From Nitrosomonas marina (GTDB lineage Bacteria > Pseudomonadota > Gammaproteobacteria > Burkholderiales > Nitrosomonadaceae), in the NCBI RefSeq assembly GCF_900111605.1, contig NZ_FOIA01000011.1, forward strand, positions 37,375 through 101,374: a DNA stretch of 64,000 nucleotides, written 5' to 3'. The position numbers and the translations under genes are program-made. Below are positions 17,960 through 27,175 of the stretch, piece after piece; the first letter of the stretch is position 1; every line of letters begins with the position of its first letter. Below the pieces are notes generated by a model that was given only the letters and a program-made list of their open reading frames with translations, did not search any database and was not told the origin of the DNA.

Positions 17960-19540
17960 ATGAGAGAATTATTGTTCAGGTTTGCGAATAGATTTCCATG
18001 GATTGTTAGGTTGGCAACGCGAATAACCTGGTTAAGGCGCTTCATCAGCGATATTTATATCAATTACCAGTCTTACGCCACAAACCCTCGGCCCAGGCCA
18101 TTTTCCATGGCAGCGCCGTACACGACCTGGCAATCCTTAACTGACAGGTCTTTCACAGGACGCCATTTGCCTGAAGAGCAGGGTAAACAAAACCTGCCCG
18201 ATATCGAAAAAGTCGTTACTCTTTGGCGGAGACGTGACAAACAGGAAGTTCCGTCGCTTCACTCAAGCCTGTTGTTTTCTTTTTTTGCACAATGGTTTAC
18301 CGACAGCTTTCTCAGGACAGATCTGCTGGACCGGCGTAAAAACACTTCTAACCATGAAATCGATTTGTGCCAGATTTATGGTCTAAACGAAGAAATCACC
18401 AACCGATTGAGATTAAAACAGGATGGAAAGCTTAAGTATCAATATATTGATGGCGAAGTTTTCCCCCCTTATCTTTTTAATGTCGAGCAAACCACAGCTA
18501 CCAACTGGGTATTTGCCAGCGAGGAGTTTGAACAGCTGCATCCGCGCTATGCCCTGGAATTTATTTTTCAAAACGTGCCGGAAGAACGACTAAAGCGTAT
18601 GTTTGCCGTGGGATTAGAACACGGCAATTCGGCAATCGGTTACACCATCCTAAACACCATTATGCTGCGTGAGCATAACAGGATTTGCGATATCCTAAAG
18701 GAAGCGCACCCTGAATGGGACGATGAACGGCTGTTTCAGACTACGCGCAACATCATGATTGTACTATTGATCAAGATCGTACTGCAGGATTACATTGGTC
18801 ACTTTTCAAGCCTTAATTTTACCATTGAGCCAACACCGGGCATGGCAGAAAAGCAGCGATGGTATCGCACCAACTGGATTTCTCTGGAATTCAATTTACT
18901 ATACCGTTGGCATTCGATGGTGCCGGAAAAATTTGTTGTCGGTGATGAATCGTTTTCCTTGGATGAGTTTCGTAACAATACACCACTGGTTGTTCAACAC
19001 GGCCTCGGACCGATGATAACAGCGGCCACCAGGCAAAGGGCCGGGCGTATTGGGCTTTACAACACACCAGATTTTTTCTTTGAACCGCTTCCGATCGGCA
19101 ATGATAATCGCAGCATCATGACCCGCACGGTGGCAATGGGAAGGCAAGCAAAACTTCGTTCCTATAATGATTACCGTGAAGCATTCAGCATGCCGCGTCT
19201 GAACAGTTTTGAAGAACTCACCAGCAATCCCGAGCTTCAACACGAGCTGAAAACACTTTATAACAACCAGATTGACGATCTTGAATGGCATGTCGGCATC
19301 TTTGCCGAAGACCATGATGAAGGTTTCATTCTCGGCCGGCTAATGACGCGCATGGTGGGCTACGATGCCTTCACCCATGCGCTGACGAATCCGCTGATGT
19401 CTGTTTATGTACACAACGAACAGACATTTTCACAGCAAGGACTAAAAATTATTTCAGAAACAAATACGCTAGCAGATATCATTAAACGCAACGTGCAAGA
19501 CAGCGATAACGTTCTGGCAAGTTTTGAAACGCCAACTTAA
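17960..19540 (+). CDS. Cyclooxygenase (prostaglandin H synthase)-like haem protein
   Basis: A 526-residue protein whose similarity to animal COX can be read along most of its length: LLFSFFAQ (104-111), IDLCQIYG then GKLKYQYIDGEVFPP (134-170), LREHNRICDILKEAHPEWDDERLFQTTR (236-263), LEFNLLYRWHSMVPEKF (309-325) and SFEELTSNPELQHELKTLY. The tyrosyl-radical residue (COX Tyr385) is Y315 and the proximal haem histidine (His388) is H318. The distal motif QHFTH is QWFTD here, so the distal histidine (His207) is replaced by D115; by my alignment the aspirin serine is alanine. The EGF domain and signal peptide are absent, but basic amphipathic helices at residues 5-33 could serve as the membrane-binding domain. 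A good ribosome binding site (AAGGAG) fixes the start. It is the first of six plus-strand lipid genes. A dioxygenase activity on unsaturated fatty acids is likely; the product is unknown. Confidence 0.9.
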   Translation: MRELLFRFANRFPWIVRLATRITWLRRFISDIYINYQSYATNPRPRPFSMAAPYTTWQSLTDRSFTGRHLPEEQGKQNLPDIEKVVTLWRRRDKQEVPSLHSSLLFSFFAQWFTDSFLRTDLLDRRKNTSNHEIDLCQIYGLNEEITNRLRLKQDGKLKYQYIDGEVFPPYLFNVEQTTATNWVFASEEFEQLHPRYALEFIFQNVPEERLKRMFAVGLEHGNSAIGYTILNTIMLREHNRICDILKEAHPEWDDERLFQTTRNIMIVLLIKIVLQDYIGHFSSLNFTIEPTPGMAEKQRWYRTNWISLEFNLLYRWHSMVPEKFVVGDESFSLDEFRNNTPLVVQHGLGPMITAATRQRAGRIGLYNTPDFFFEPLPIGNDNRSIMTRTVAMGRQAKLRSYNDYREAFSMPRLNSFEELTSNPELQHELKTLYNNQIDDLEWHVGIFAEDHDEGFILGRLMTRMVGYDAFTHALTNPLMSVYVHNEQTFSQQGLKIISETNTLADIIKRNVQDSDNVLASFETPT

Positions 19541-19640
19541 TCAGGAGAATTGTCAGCACAGCATTCGTAACAAAGCATAGCGTGTTTCCAGATAGCCAGA
19601 GCAAATCAGCCTCAGCGTCAGTTAACAGGAGTAAAACATA

Positions 19641-21308
19641 ATGAACAAGTTACCACAGCACGAAGACAACGCACGCAGGAGAGAAAAGCGGAGAACATAT
19701 CTTCAACGCATGCAGGCAGCTTATGAATACATCTATGAATATGCCGACACCATCGCGATTGTACGGAAATTACCCTGGCGCGAAATCCCCGGTCTGGGTT
19801 ATTGGATTCGCGGCGGACTGAATCTGCTGCTGTTGGTACCAAGCCTGCCCGGCCTTTTGTTAAAATATATACGCTATCTGTTAGGCAAGCCCCTTAACAA
19901 TTATCGAGATTTTGTTTTTTATCCACTGAGCCCACATCCCTATCCGGAACTGGTCGATAATTTCCAGCATGATCTGATATTCGGCTTACAACGCGTCAGT
20001 GGCGTCAACCCTGTAGTACTACGCGCAGTCACCCGACAGCAACCATTACCGGAGAAATTACCAGAATCCGAACTACACCGGATTTTTACCGAGCAGATTG
20101 ACGAAATTGACTATGCGACAGCCGTTGCACAAAAACGCGTTTATATCCTGAATTATGCTGCGCTGGACGTTTTGCAGCAACAGCCGGGACAAATCGATGG
20201 TGGCCGCAAACAATACATCACTGCGCCAATCGTGGCATTATTTCAGCAACCGGACGGTATGCTGCGGCCGATTGCTATTCAGCTGCATCAGGAGTCCGCA
20301 GCCGAAAACCCCATTTATACGCCAGCAGACGGCAATCTCTGGCTGGCCGCGAAAACCTTTGCCCAAGTCGCTGATGGCAACCACCATATATTACATACCC
20401 ACGCAACGCGTATCCACTATGTCATGGAAGCTGTCATCATGGCATCACGCAGACAACTCTACAAATCACATCCACTAGCTGTGCTTCTACATCCACATTT
20501 GCAACACACGCTCAATGTTAATCATCAACATACATTTCTGAAAGACCGCAAAGGCCGTCCGGGGCGCTTTGGTGAACTATTTGCCGGAAACTATGAGGCG
20601 ACCACACAGTGCATGGCCAATGGGATGACCAGCTTTCATTTCAAAGCATCGGCTTTTCCGGATGATATTGCCAGCCGGGAAGTCGACAATCCCGATCTTT
20701 TCTACCCCTATCGAGATGATGGCATTTTGTTATGGGATGCAATCCAGCACTTTAGCAAAGAATATATTGACCTCTATTACAAATCAGACAAGGATGTTAC
20801 TGACGATCTTGAAATTCAGGCGTGGGCAAATGATATTGCCGCGCAAGATCGCGGCAGAATTCCCGGGTTTCCCATGAAACTTGAATCCAAACACGTGCTG
20901 GCTGAAACAATTGGCCATATCATCTTCCTCTGCACCGCGTTTCACTCCTGCATACACTTTAATCAATATAAATACCCGGGATTTGTTCCCAATATGCCGT
21001 TCTCCGCCTATGCCCCACCACCAAATAGCAAAGACAGTCAAATAGATGCGACGGATTTATTCAAGCTTCAACCGGCTTTTCGCGCTGCTTATTCACAGAC
21101 CTGGACTTTTTTTCAGACCAATTTCCGTGTTAACCGGTTAGGGCAATACAGGTTACGGCAATTTGACCCGGAGGCACGCGCTGTCATAGAACGGTTTAGA
21201 GGCCGATTAGCTGAAATAGAAACCGAAATTGACCAGAGAAACCATAATCGTCTCTTTCCCTATGATCGTATGAACCCCCGGACGATTCCAAATGGGGTAA
21301 CCGTTTAA
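19641..21308 (+). CDS. Lipoxygenase, membrane-associated short form
   Basis: A 555-residue non-haem iron lipoxygenase. Iron ligands read from the motif are H254 and H259 (HATRIH), H435 (TAFHSCIHFNQY), with H439 at the fourth position as in animal enzymes, and the C-terminal carboxylate of V555 (PNGVTV, where most lipoxygenases end in isoleucine). Family segments MEAVIMASRRQLYKSHPLAVLLHPH, YPYRDDGILLWDAI and NQYKYPGFVPNMPFSAYAPPP are clear. There is no PLAT/C2 lipid-binding domain. Instead, residues about 54-82 form a long hydrophobic hairpin-like stretch that may attach it to the membrane. It follows the COX gene by 100 bases. Products should be fatty acid hydroperoxides, and neighbouring haem proteins could convert these further. 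Confidence 0.92.
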   Translation: MNKLPQHEDNARRREKRRTYLQRMQAAYEYIYEYADTIAIVRKLPWREIPGLGYWIRGGLNLLLLVPSLPGLLLKYIRYLLGKPLNNYRDFVFYPLSPHPYPELVDNFQHDLIFGLQRVSGVNPVVLRAVTRQQPLPEKLPESELHRIFTEQIDEIDYATAVAQKRVYILNYAALDVLQQQPGQIDGGRKQYITAPIVALFQQPDGMLRPIAIQLHQESAAENPIYTPADGNLWLAAKTFAQVADGNHHILHTHATRIHYVMEAVIMASRRQLYKSHPLAVLLHPHLQHTLNVNHQHTFLKDRKGRPGRFGELFAGNYEATTQCMANGMTSFHFKASAFPDDIASREVDNPDLFYPYRDDGILLWDAIQHFSKEYIDLYYKSDKDVTDDLEIQAWANDIAAQDRGRIPGFPMKLESKHVLAETIGHIIFLCTAFHSCIHFNQYKYPGFVPNMPFSAYAPPPNSKDSQIDATDLFKLQPAFRAAYSQTWTFFQTNFRVNRLGQYRLRQFDPEARAVIERFRGRLAEIETEIDQRNHNRLFPYDRMNPRTIPNGVTV

Positions 21309-21319
21309 AAGTCCCGGCA

Positions 21320-21338
21320 TGCAAAATTTAGTTTTGCA
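21320..21338 (+). terminator. Weak hairpin after the lipoxygenase gene
   Basis: A 7-base perfect stem (TGCAAAA at 21320-21326, TTTTGCA at 21332-21338) with a 5-base loop, followed by ATATTTTTC. It is short and AT-rich, so it may attenuate rather than end transcription into the downstream genes. Confidence 0.3.
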
Positions 21339-21609
21339 GATATTTTTCAAAAAATCATATAACTTTTGACAGATTTTCTCTTAATGCAAATAAACAGAGC
21401 AAAAGCGCTGCACAGTTCCCGTTACAATATTCTGTTGTATTCCGTAAAACAGCTAACATTGCAACATAAAGAGCAAGCCAGAAAAACACTCATTGCTGGA
21501 ATCAGTTGTCCGCAAGCGATTCTGAAAGGCGTTTACCCATTTCTAAAAACTGGACACACTGAGTGATAAATGGTTTACTTTCATTAACCCAAATGGAGCA
21601 GGACATAGG

Positions 21610-21816
21610 ATGCAATACTTGTTAGTTAAGTTTCGGGAAGATCGGGATGTTGTCGTGGATGGGCATATTCTGGGTGTTACAAACCGAGTAATTGAACTGG
21701 AAGAGGGCCTGCACACTATCAGTCTTGCAGAACCATATGATTTTATGCCTGACAAATACGAAATCCCCGTAATCAACTCCACTGTTGTAAATCCTGTAGA
21801 AGTTGAGTTTAATTAG
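21610..21816 (+). CDS. Small PEGA-like domain protein
   Basis: A 68-residue protein with one repeat resembling the PEGA beta-domain: DVVVDGHILGVTNRVIELEEGLHTISL. PEGA modules occur on surface and membrane proteins. It has no signal peptide and no ribosome binding site stronger than AGCAGGA. It ends one base before the start of the patatin lipoprotein, so the two are translationally linked and may form a complex. Function is unknown. Confidence 0.65.
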   Translation: MQYLLVKFREDRDVVVDGHILGVTNRVIELEEGLHTISLAEPYDFMPDKYEIPVINSTVVNPVEVEFN

Positions 21817-21817
21817 T

Positions 21818-23251
21818 ATGTTACAGCGGATCGTGCTGATTTTAATTTTCTGTCTGCTGTCCTCAGGCTGTGCCACGTATATATTGAATCAGCCTTTGGA
21901 AAGTTATGAGCCGGACCAAGGCTATCGGTTTCCTGAAATCATCGAAGACGATTCGCCGGATACACAAAACTCCGATTCTTTATTTGTCTGTCTGGCTTTC
22001 TCAGGCGGGGGGACACGCGCTGCAGCATTTGCCTACGGCGTTCTAGAAAAACTTCATAAGACTCCTATTCAATGGGAAGGCAAAACAAGCAGTTTACTGG
22101 ATGAGGTGGATTGCATCTCTGGAATATCCGGTGGTTCATTTACAGCCGCTTATTTCGGTCTTTTTGGCAAGCGCATTTTTCAGGATTTTCGTATGCGCTT
22201 CCTGAATCGGGATATTCAGGGAGAATTACTTGCACGCGCGTTGAATCCACTTAACTGGCCGCGCCTTGCTTCACCCAAATTCAACCGTATCGATCTTGCC
22301 ACAGAGCTGTATAACGAAACGCTTTTTGATGGAAAAACGTTTGATGATCTGGTTGCGCGGGGAAAACGTCCGTTCATTATTATCAATGCGACCGATCTTG
22401 TCAGCGGACAATCTTTCGAATTTACGCAAAATCAATTCGATTTCCTGGGTTCTGATCTTGGTAAGCTACCGGTGGCCCGTGCTGTTTCGGCATCTTCAGC
22501 GTTTCCTTTCTTACTCAGCCCCGTCAGTTTAAAAAATTACACACTGCCTCCGGAATTCTCAACACCGGAAGACATCGCGAAAGGACTAAAAAATTACGAT
22601 TACAATCGACGTCTATGGCATTGGGCCATCCGTCACTATGAATATCTAAATAAAAGTGAACGTCCTTACATTCATCTGATGGACGGTGGGCTTTCGGACA
22701 ATATTGGCATGCGCGCAATTGAAAACGAATATCGACGCAGCGGTGGTTTTATACGCCAACGAATTAATAGCGCCGGAAGGAAAAGCGGCATCAAGAAACT
22801 GGTTTTTATCGTGGCAAATGCCCGCACTGAAAGCCAGGACAAAATCAGCAAAAGTGATATACCACCGGAAATATCAGAAGTCGGTTTTAAGACCGCGACT
22901 ATCGCATTGGACAACTACAGCTTTGAAACTATTGAATCAATGCGCGATTTAGTCAATCAACGCCGTCAAACCCAGGACACACTGGCACAATGCAACCGCA
23001 AGATTCAAGAGTGTCCTTCGGTTCAGCCTTTCCCTCAGCTAAGCCGGGAAATCGAGCCCATTTTTATCGATTTGAATTTCGAGGCTCATCCTGACCCGAA
23101 AATCAAAAAAGAACTGCAAAGTTTACCCACCAGCTTCGTTCTACCTGAAGAAGCCGTTAACCAGTTAATACGTGCTGGCGAAGAACTGCTTGAAAATTCT
23201 GACAATTTTCGAAAACTAAGACAAAAGCTGCAACCTGACGCACCAGATTAA
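21818..23251 (+). CDS. Patatin-like phospholipase lipoprotein
   Basis: A 477-residue protein with a signal ending in the lipobox LSSGC (Cys18), so a membrane-anchored lipoprotein. The patatin catalytic domain follows: the oxyanion loop AFSGGGTRAAAFAYGVL (60-76), nucleophile elbow GISGG (Ser104) and the DGG dyad aspartate in HLMDGGLSDNIG. Patatins release free fatty acids from phospholipids, which would feed the neighbouring COX, LOX and alpha-dioxygenase. The start is set at the ATG at 21818 because it gives a perfect lipoprotein signal; a TTG five codons earlier is possible. It is one base from the PEGA gene and 33 bases before the ALDH gene. Confidence 0.9.
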   Translation: MLQRIVLILIFCLLSSGCATYILNQPLESYEPDQGYRFPEIIEDDSPDTQNSDSLFVCLAFSGGGTRAAAFAYGVLEKLHKTPIQWEGKTSSLLDEVDCISGISGGSFTAAYFGLFGKRIFQDFRMRFLNRDIQGELLARALNPLNWPRLASPKFNRIDLATELYNETLFDGKTFDDLVARGKRPFIIINATDLVSGQSFEFTQNQFDFLGSDLGKLPVARAVSASSAFPFLLSPVSLKNYTLPPEFSTPEDIAKGLKNYDYNRRLWHWAIRHYEYLNKSERPYIHLMDGGLSDNIGMRAIENEYRRSGGFIRQRINSAGRKSGIKKLVFIVANARTESQDKISKSDIPPEISEVGFKTATIALDNYSFETIESMRDLVNQRRQTQDTLAQCNRKIQECPSVQPFPQLSREIEPIFIDLNFEAHPDPKIKKELQSLPTSFVLPEEAVNQLIRAGEELLENSDNFRKLRQKLQPDAPD

Positions 23252-23284
23252 TGTCGCCAGGAACTAAACACCAGGATATTCAAT

Positions 23285-24745
23285 GTGAACATGACGGATC
23301 AGCAAATCAATTCCTCGGCAAACACCAGTCCTGCACAAACAGAAAACATCAAGCGGGTTTTTGATAAACAGAAATCCAATGCGCTGATATTGCGCACCAG
23401 CACCGCAGACAACCGCATCGCCAAAATCAAGAAGCTGCGCGACGCTGTTCTGGCGCGCCGGGAAGCCATATACAAGGCTTGCTATGACGATTTCAGAAAA
23501 CCGGAAACCGAGGTTGACCTGACTGAAATTTTTCCGGTCAAACTGGAAGCAAATCACGCCATTCAGCATCTGAGAAAATGGATGAAGCCGGTAAATGTTA
23601 TGCCCACCAAAGCTACTTTCGGCACACGCAGCCACATTCGCTACGAGCCGATGGGTGTCAATTTGATTATTTCTCCATGGAATTATCCAGTCAATTTGAC
23701 CTTATGTCCGCTAGTATCCGCTATTGCAGCTGGCAATACCGTGATGATAAAACCATCAGAAATGACACCCCATACGTCGGCGTTTTTACGAGAATTGATC
23801 GAGGATTTATTTGATGAAAACGAAATAGCCCTGTTTGAAGGTGATGCCACAGTCTCCCAGCAACTATTAGACCTTCCCTTTAATCATATTTTTTTTACCG
23901 GTTCGCCAGCTGTCGGCAAAATTGTCATGGCAGCAGCAGCCAAACATTTAAGCAAAGTAACATTGGAGCTCGGCGGCAAAAGTCCGACTATCATTGACCA
24001 AAGCGCCAATATCAAACAGGCCGCCAAAACCATGGCTTTTACCAAGTACACAAACAATGGACAGACGTGTATTGCCCCGGATTATGTTTATGTGCATCAC
24101 GCTGTGCAACATGATTTTGTCGCAGCAGTCAAACAGGAGATCAACCGCGCATATGGTCAAACGCCTGATGTTCAACAGGCCAGCCCTGATTACGCTCGCA
24201 TTATCAATAACAATCATTTCAACCGCATAAAAGGACTCGCTGATGACGCCATTGCACATGGTGCTCAGCTAGACGCTGGCGGCATCACCCAAGATGATGG
24301 CGAGAATTTTATTTCACCTACTGTATTGAGCAATATAGACAAGACAAGCAAAATCATGCAAGAAGAGATCTTCGGACCCCTTCTTCCAATTCTTGTATTT
24401 GATGATATCAACGAAGTCATTGATCATATTAACTCCAACGAAAAACCCCTTGCGCTCTATATATTCACCAAGGACCAGGAACTCGCGCAAAAGGTTCTGA
24501 ATGAGACGTCATCCGGCGACGCCTGCATCAATACAGGTCTGATACACTATTTGCATGCCAATTTGCCATTCGGAGGCGTAAACCATAGTGGTATCGGAAA
24601 ATCTCACGGCATTTACGGTTTCCGTGCTTTTTCACACGAACGGTCTGTAGTACGCAATCTCTTTGCACCTACACTACTACTGGCGCCGCCCTATAACAAA
24701 TTCGTAAAATGGCTGGCAAAATCTGTTGTCAAATATATGAGTTGA
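23285..24745 (+). CDS. Fatty aldehyde dehydrogenase (ALDH3-like)
   Basis: A 486-residue aldehyde dehydrogenase of the ALDH3 class. Motifs include IISPWNYPVNLTL, GNTVMIKPSEMTPHTS, FFTGSPAVGKIVMAAAAKHL, the glutamate E228 in LELGGKSP and the catalytic cysteine C262 in NGQTCIAPDYV. The C terminus (about 465-486, APPYNKFVKWLAKSVVKYMS) is amphipathic, as in the membrane-associated fatty aldehyde dehydrogenase. GTG at 23285 is the start, since it is the right distance from AGGA; ATG two codons later is an alternative. It sits directly before the alpha-dioxygenase. In plants, alpha-dioxygenase makes 2-hydroperoxy acids that lose CO2 to give a fatty aldehyde one carbon shorter, and an aldehyde dehydrogenase oxidises it, so these two genes form a plausible alpha-oxidation pair. 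Confidence 0.9.
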   Translation: MNMTDQQINSSANTSPAQTENIKRVFDKQKSNALILRTSTADNRIAKIKKLRDAVLARREAIYKACYDDFRKPETEVDLTEIFPVKLEANHAIQHLRKWMKPVNVMPTKATFGTRSHIRYEPMGVNLIISPWNYPVNLTLCPLVSAIAAGNTVMIKPSEMTPHTSAFLRELIEDLFDENEIALFEGDATVSQQLLDLPFNHIFFTGSPAVGKIVMAAAAKHLSKVTLELGGKSPTIIDQSANIKQAAKTMAFTKYTNNGQTCIAPDYVYVHHAVQHDFVAAVKQEINRAYGQTPDVQQASPDYARIINNNHFNRIKGLADDAIAHGAQLDAGGITQDDGENFISPTVLSNIDKTSKIMQEEIFGPLLPILVFDDINEVIDHINSNEKPLALYIFTKDQELAQKVLNETSSGDACINTGLIHYLHANLPFGGVNHSGIGKSHGIYGFRAFSHERSVVRNLFAPTLLLAPPYNKFVKWLAKSVVKYMS

Positions 24746-24835
24746 TCGGCAGATCAGTGTACTGTTTATTAGCGCCGGGAGTAGCTACAATGCCTTGTAG
24801 ACCGACTAATATCATGCGGTCAGGTTTATTTTGCG

Positions 24836-27175
24836 ATGACTATCATAAGCAATGTGAATACCAATGACAGCGAGTATAAAGCACTGCTAGCAGAAGCTAT
24901 TCGTTTGCTTGAATCCGGTGAGCACGAAGCAGCGCTGAAACATCTGCGTCACCTGAATCCAACAGAAATGGATGGCGGTGGAAACGCATTGCTTGGACTG
25001 GCTTTTTTTCGCAACGAATCCTACGAAATGGCTGCAAAATACTACGAAGCAGCGCTTAAAACACAACCGGACAGCGATGAGTGGCGCGACATGCTGGCGC
25101 GCGCACGAGCGAATATGGTTGCTGAAATCCAACGACCGGTTCCACCAATTCATTTTTTTGAACGCGACACATTGCTGGCACCGGCAGTCAATACCCAAAA
25201 AAAACTGCCTGAACCATTGCAGCCAGGCACCCCGCCAGCTATCATCAAGCGGATAAGATACATGCTTGGCAATAGTATAGGCATTATTGCAACAGGCATA
25301 ATGAACGGTATGACGCTGTTATGGGGCACCCTGGCAGGCTATCGCGACAGAATCTGGACTAACTGGTACCGGCGGGGTATTTTTCTGGGAATTTTGACGC
25401 TTGCCTACATGCGCGAATGCCTCAATAAAAACAATCTCAGAACCACCTATCCTGCCGACAAACTTGTCGGTTTCCAGCCGAAGAATCAGAAACCGCCCGA
25501 CGGTGTAACACACTTTCGAACGGCCGATGGCACCTGGAACAATCTTGCAGATCCCAAAGAAGGCGCAGCCGGAACACGATTTCAACGCAATGTTGCAAAC
25601 ACGGCGATCCTTCCCGAAAGTGACGACAGATTGATGACTCCGAATCCACGTGAGATCAGCAGGCTTTTACTGACACGCAGTGAATCAATGAAGGAAATTC
25701 CTTTCTTGAATCTGCTGGCGGCCGCTTGGATTCAATTTCAAAATCACGACTGGATCAGCCACGGTGAGAACGTATCTTGGGAATATCACAAAATTCCACT
25801 TTCTGAACACGATCCTGCGCGGACTAAATACCGGCAGACACACATGTATGTTCCCAAGACGCAGCCCGATCCGACACACACGGCTGGCAATGAGCAAACA
25901 CCCATTACCTTTATCAACGAAGTCACGCATTGGTGGGATGGTTCGCAAATCTATGGCAGCGACCAGAAAACAGCCGACTTTCTTAGAAGCGGCATGGAAG
26001 GAAAGCTGCGCATAAACAAGGACGGAACGCTGCCTATTAATAACGATGGTATCGAAGAAACAGGTTTTACGCGGAACTGGTGGGTTGGCCTTGCTATGTT
26101 ACACAATCTGTTTGTACGCGAACATAACGCTATTTGCGATCATCTCAAATCAGCATATCCCGCATGGAGTGACGACCGTTTATACAATGTGGCACGCCTG
26201 ATCAATGCCGCGGTTATCGCAAAAATTCATTCTGTGGAATGGACACCGGCTATTTTGCCGAATCGCTGCCTCGATATTGCACTCAACGCGAACTGGTTTG
26301 GCATTTTAACCAATCTTTTCCGATCCAGACGGAACCGCAAGACCGTCGCCGATATAAACGTTCGAAACCCAGAATTGGGCGGCGTTGTTGGCAATCCCAT
26401 AGATAAACACAATTCTCCTTACGGGCTCACCGAGGAATTTGTGGAAGTCTATCGCATGCACTCGTTATTACCCGAATCTCTCACGCTGCGTACCATAAGC
26501 GGCCAGAGACCTGTCGAAACAATATCAATTGCAGAAACCCGGCAAGCAGGCTCATCCAAAATCACTCAACGCATGGCATTGGCAGATTTGTTTTACTCAT
26601 TTGGTAAAATGCATCCCGGACAACTGGTACTCAATAACTACCCGAAATTCATGCAGGAAATGAGTATCCCGGGCAATCCGCTTTTTGATCTCGGGGCAGT
26701 GGATCTGCTGCGCGCCCGCGAACGTGGTGTTCCCCGTTATAATGAATTTCGCCGCCAGCTCGGATTGAATCCAATTAACGCATTTGAAGACTTAACCGAC
26801 AACAAGGCGCATGTCCGTACTATCCGCAGTTTGTACGGCAACGATGTAGAGCTGCTGGATCTGATGATAGGCACTTTGGCTGAAGGTCATCGCCCAACCG
26901 CTTTCGGATTTGGCGAAACCATGTTTCAGATTTTCATGCTCAACGCAACCCGGCGCCTGCAAGCGGACCGCTTCTACACCGACGACTACAATCCACAAGT
27001 GTACACGCAGGAAGGACTAGCGTGGATTGATACAACTGATTTTAAAACTGTATTGTTGCGCCACTATCCTGAACTTGGCCAGACCGGACTGGCGAATATC
27101 AATAATGCGTTCGAGCCCTGGGATACGGAAATGCCGCTTGATCCGGAACGGCATCCGCTGCACAGCCTGTACTAG
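24836..27175 (+). CDS. Fatty acid alpha-dioxygenase with N-terminal TPR domain
   Basis: A 779-residue protein. Residues about 12-95 carry two TPR-like helical repeats (LLESGEHEAALKHLRHLNP, AFFRNESYEMAAKYYEAALK). A hydrophobic segment lies around 143-165. Then follows a haem dioxygenase of the plant alpha-DOX type: distal histidine H304 (AAAWIQFQNHDWISHG), NEVTHWWDGSQIYGS (361-375), MLHNLFVREHNAICD and the radical tyrosine and proximal histidine Y539/H542 in FVEVYRMHSLLPES. This YRMH motif is that of alpha-dioxygenases, which add O2 at the alpha carbon of fatty acids. Unlike the COX paralogue upstream, the distal histidine is present. The TPR fusion is unusual; plant enzymes lack it. The TAG stop lies in the CTAG target duplication of a MITE. 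Confidence 0.9.
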   Translation: MTIISNVNTNDSEYKALLAEAIRLLESGEHEAALKHLRHLNPTEMDGGGNALLGLAFFRNESYEMAAKYYEAALKTQPDSDEWRDMLARARANMVAEIQRPVPPIHFFERDTLLAPAVNTQKKLPEPLQPGTPPAIIKRIRYMLGNSIGIIATGIMNGMTLLWGTLAGYRDRIWTNWYRRGIFLGILTLAYMRECLNKNNLRTTYPADKLVGFQPKNQKPPDGVTHFRTADGTWNNLADPKEGAAGTRFQRNVANTAILPESDDRLMTPNPREISRLLLTRSESMKEIPFLNLLAAAWIQFQNHDWISHGENVSWEYHKIPLSEHDPARTKYRQTHMYVPKTQPDPTHTAGNEQTPITFINEVTHWWDGSQIYGSDQKTADFLRSGMEGKLRINKDGTLPINNDGIEETGFTRNWWVGLAMLHNLFVREHNAICDHLKSAYPAWSDDRLYNVARLINAAVIAKIHSVEWTPAILPNRCLDIALNANWFGILTNLFRSRRNRKTVADINVRNPELGGVVGNPIDKHNSPYGLTEEFVEVYRMHSLLPESLTLRTISGQRPVETISIAETRQAGSSKITQRMALADLFYSFGKMHPGQLVLNNYPKFMQEMSIPGNPLFDLGAVDLLRARERGVPRYNEFRRQLGLNPINAFEDLTDNKAHVRTIRSLYGNDVELLDLMIGTLAEGHRPTAFGFGETMFQIFMLNATRRLQADRFYTDDYNPQVYTQEGLAWIDTTDFKTVLLRHYPELGQTGLANINNAFEPWDTEMPLDPERHPLHSLY

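Noticed and set aside
17960..19540. Reading the first haem protein as a linoleate diol synthase or general animal peroxidase
   Set aside because: The IYG, GKLKYQ, REHNRIC and LYRWH segments follow the COX pattern closely, and the C-terminal P450 part of diol synthases is absent.
24836..27175. Reading the 779-residue protein as a second COX
   Set aside because: Its motifs IQFQNHDWISH, NEVTHWWDGSQIYGS and VYRMHSLLP are those of alpha-dioxygenases.
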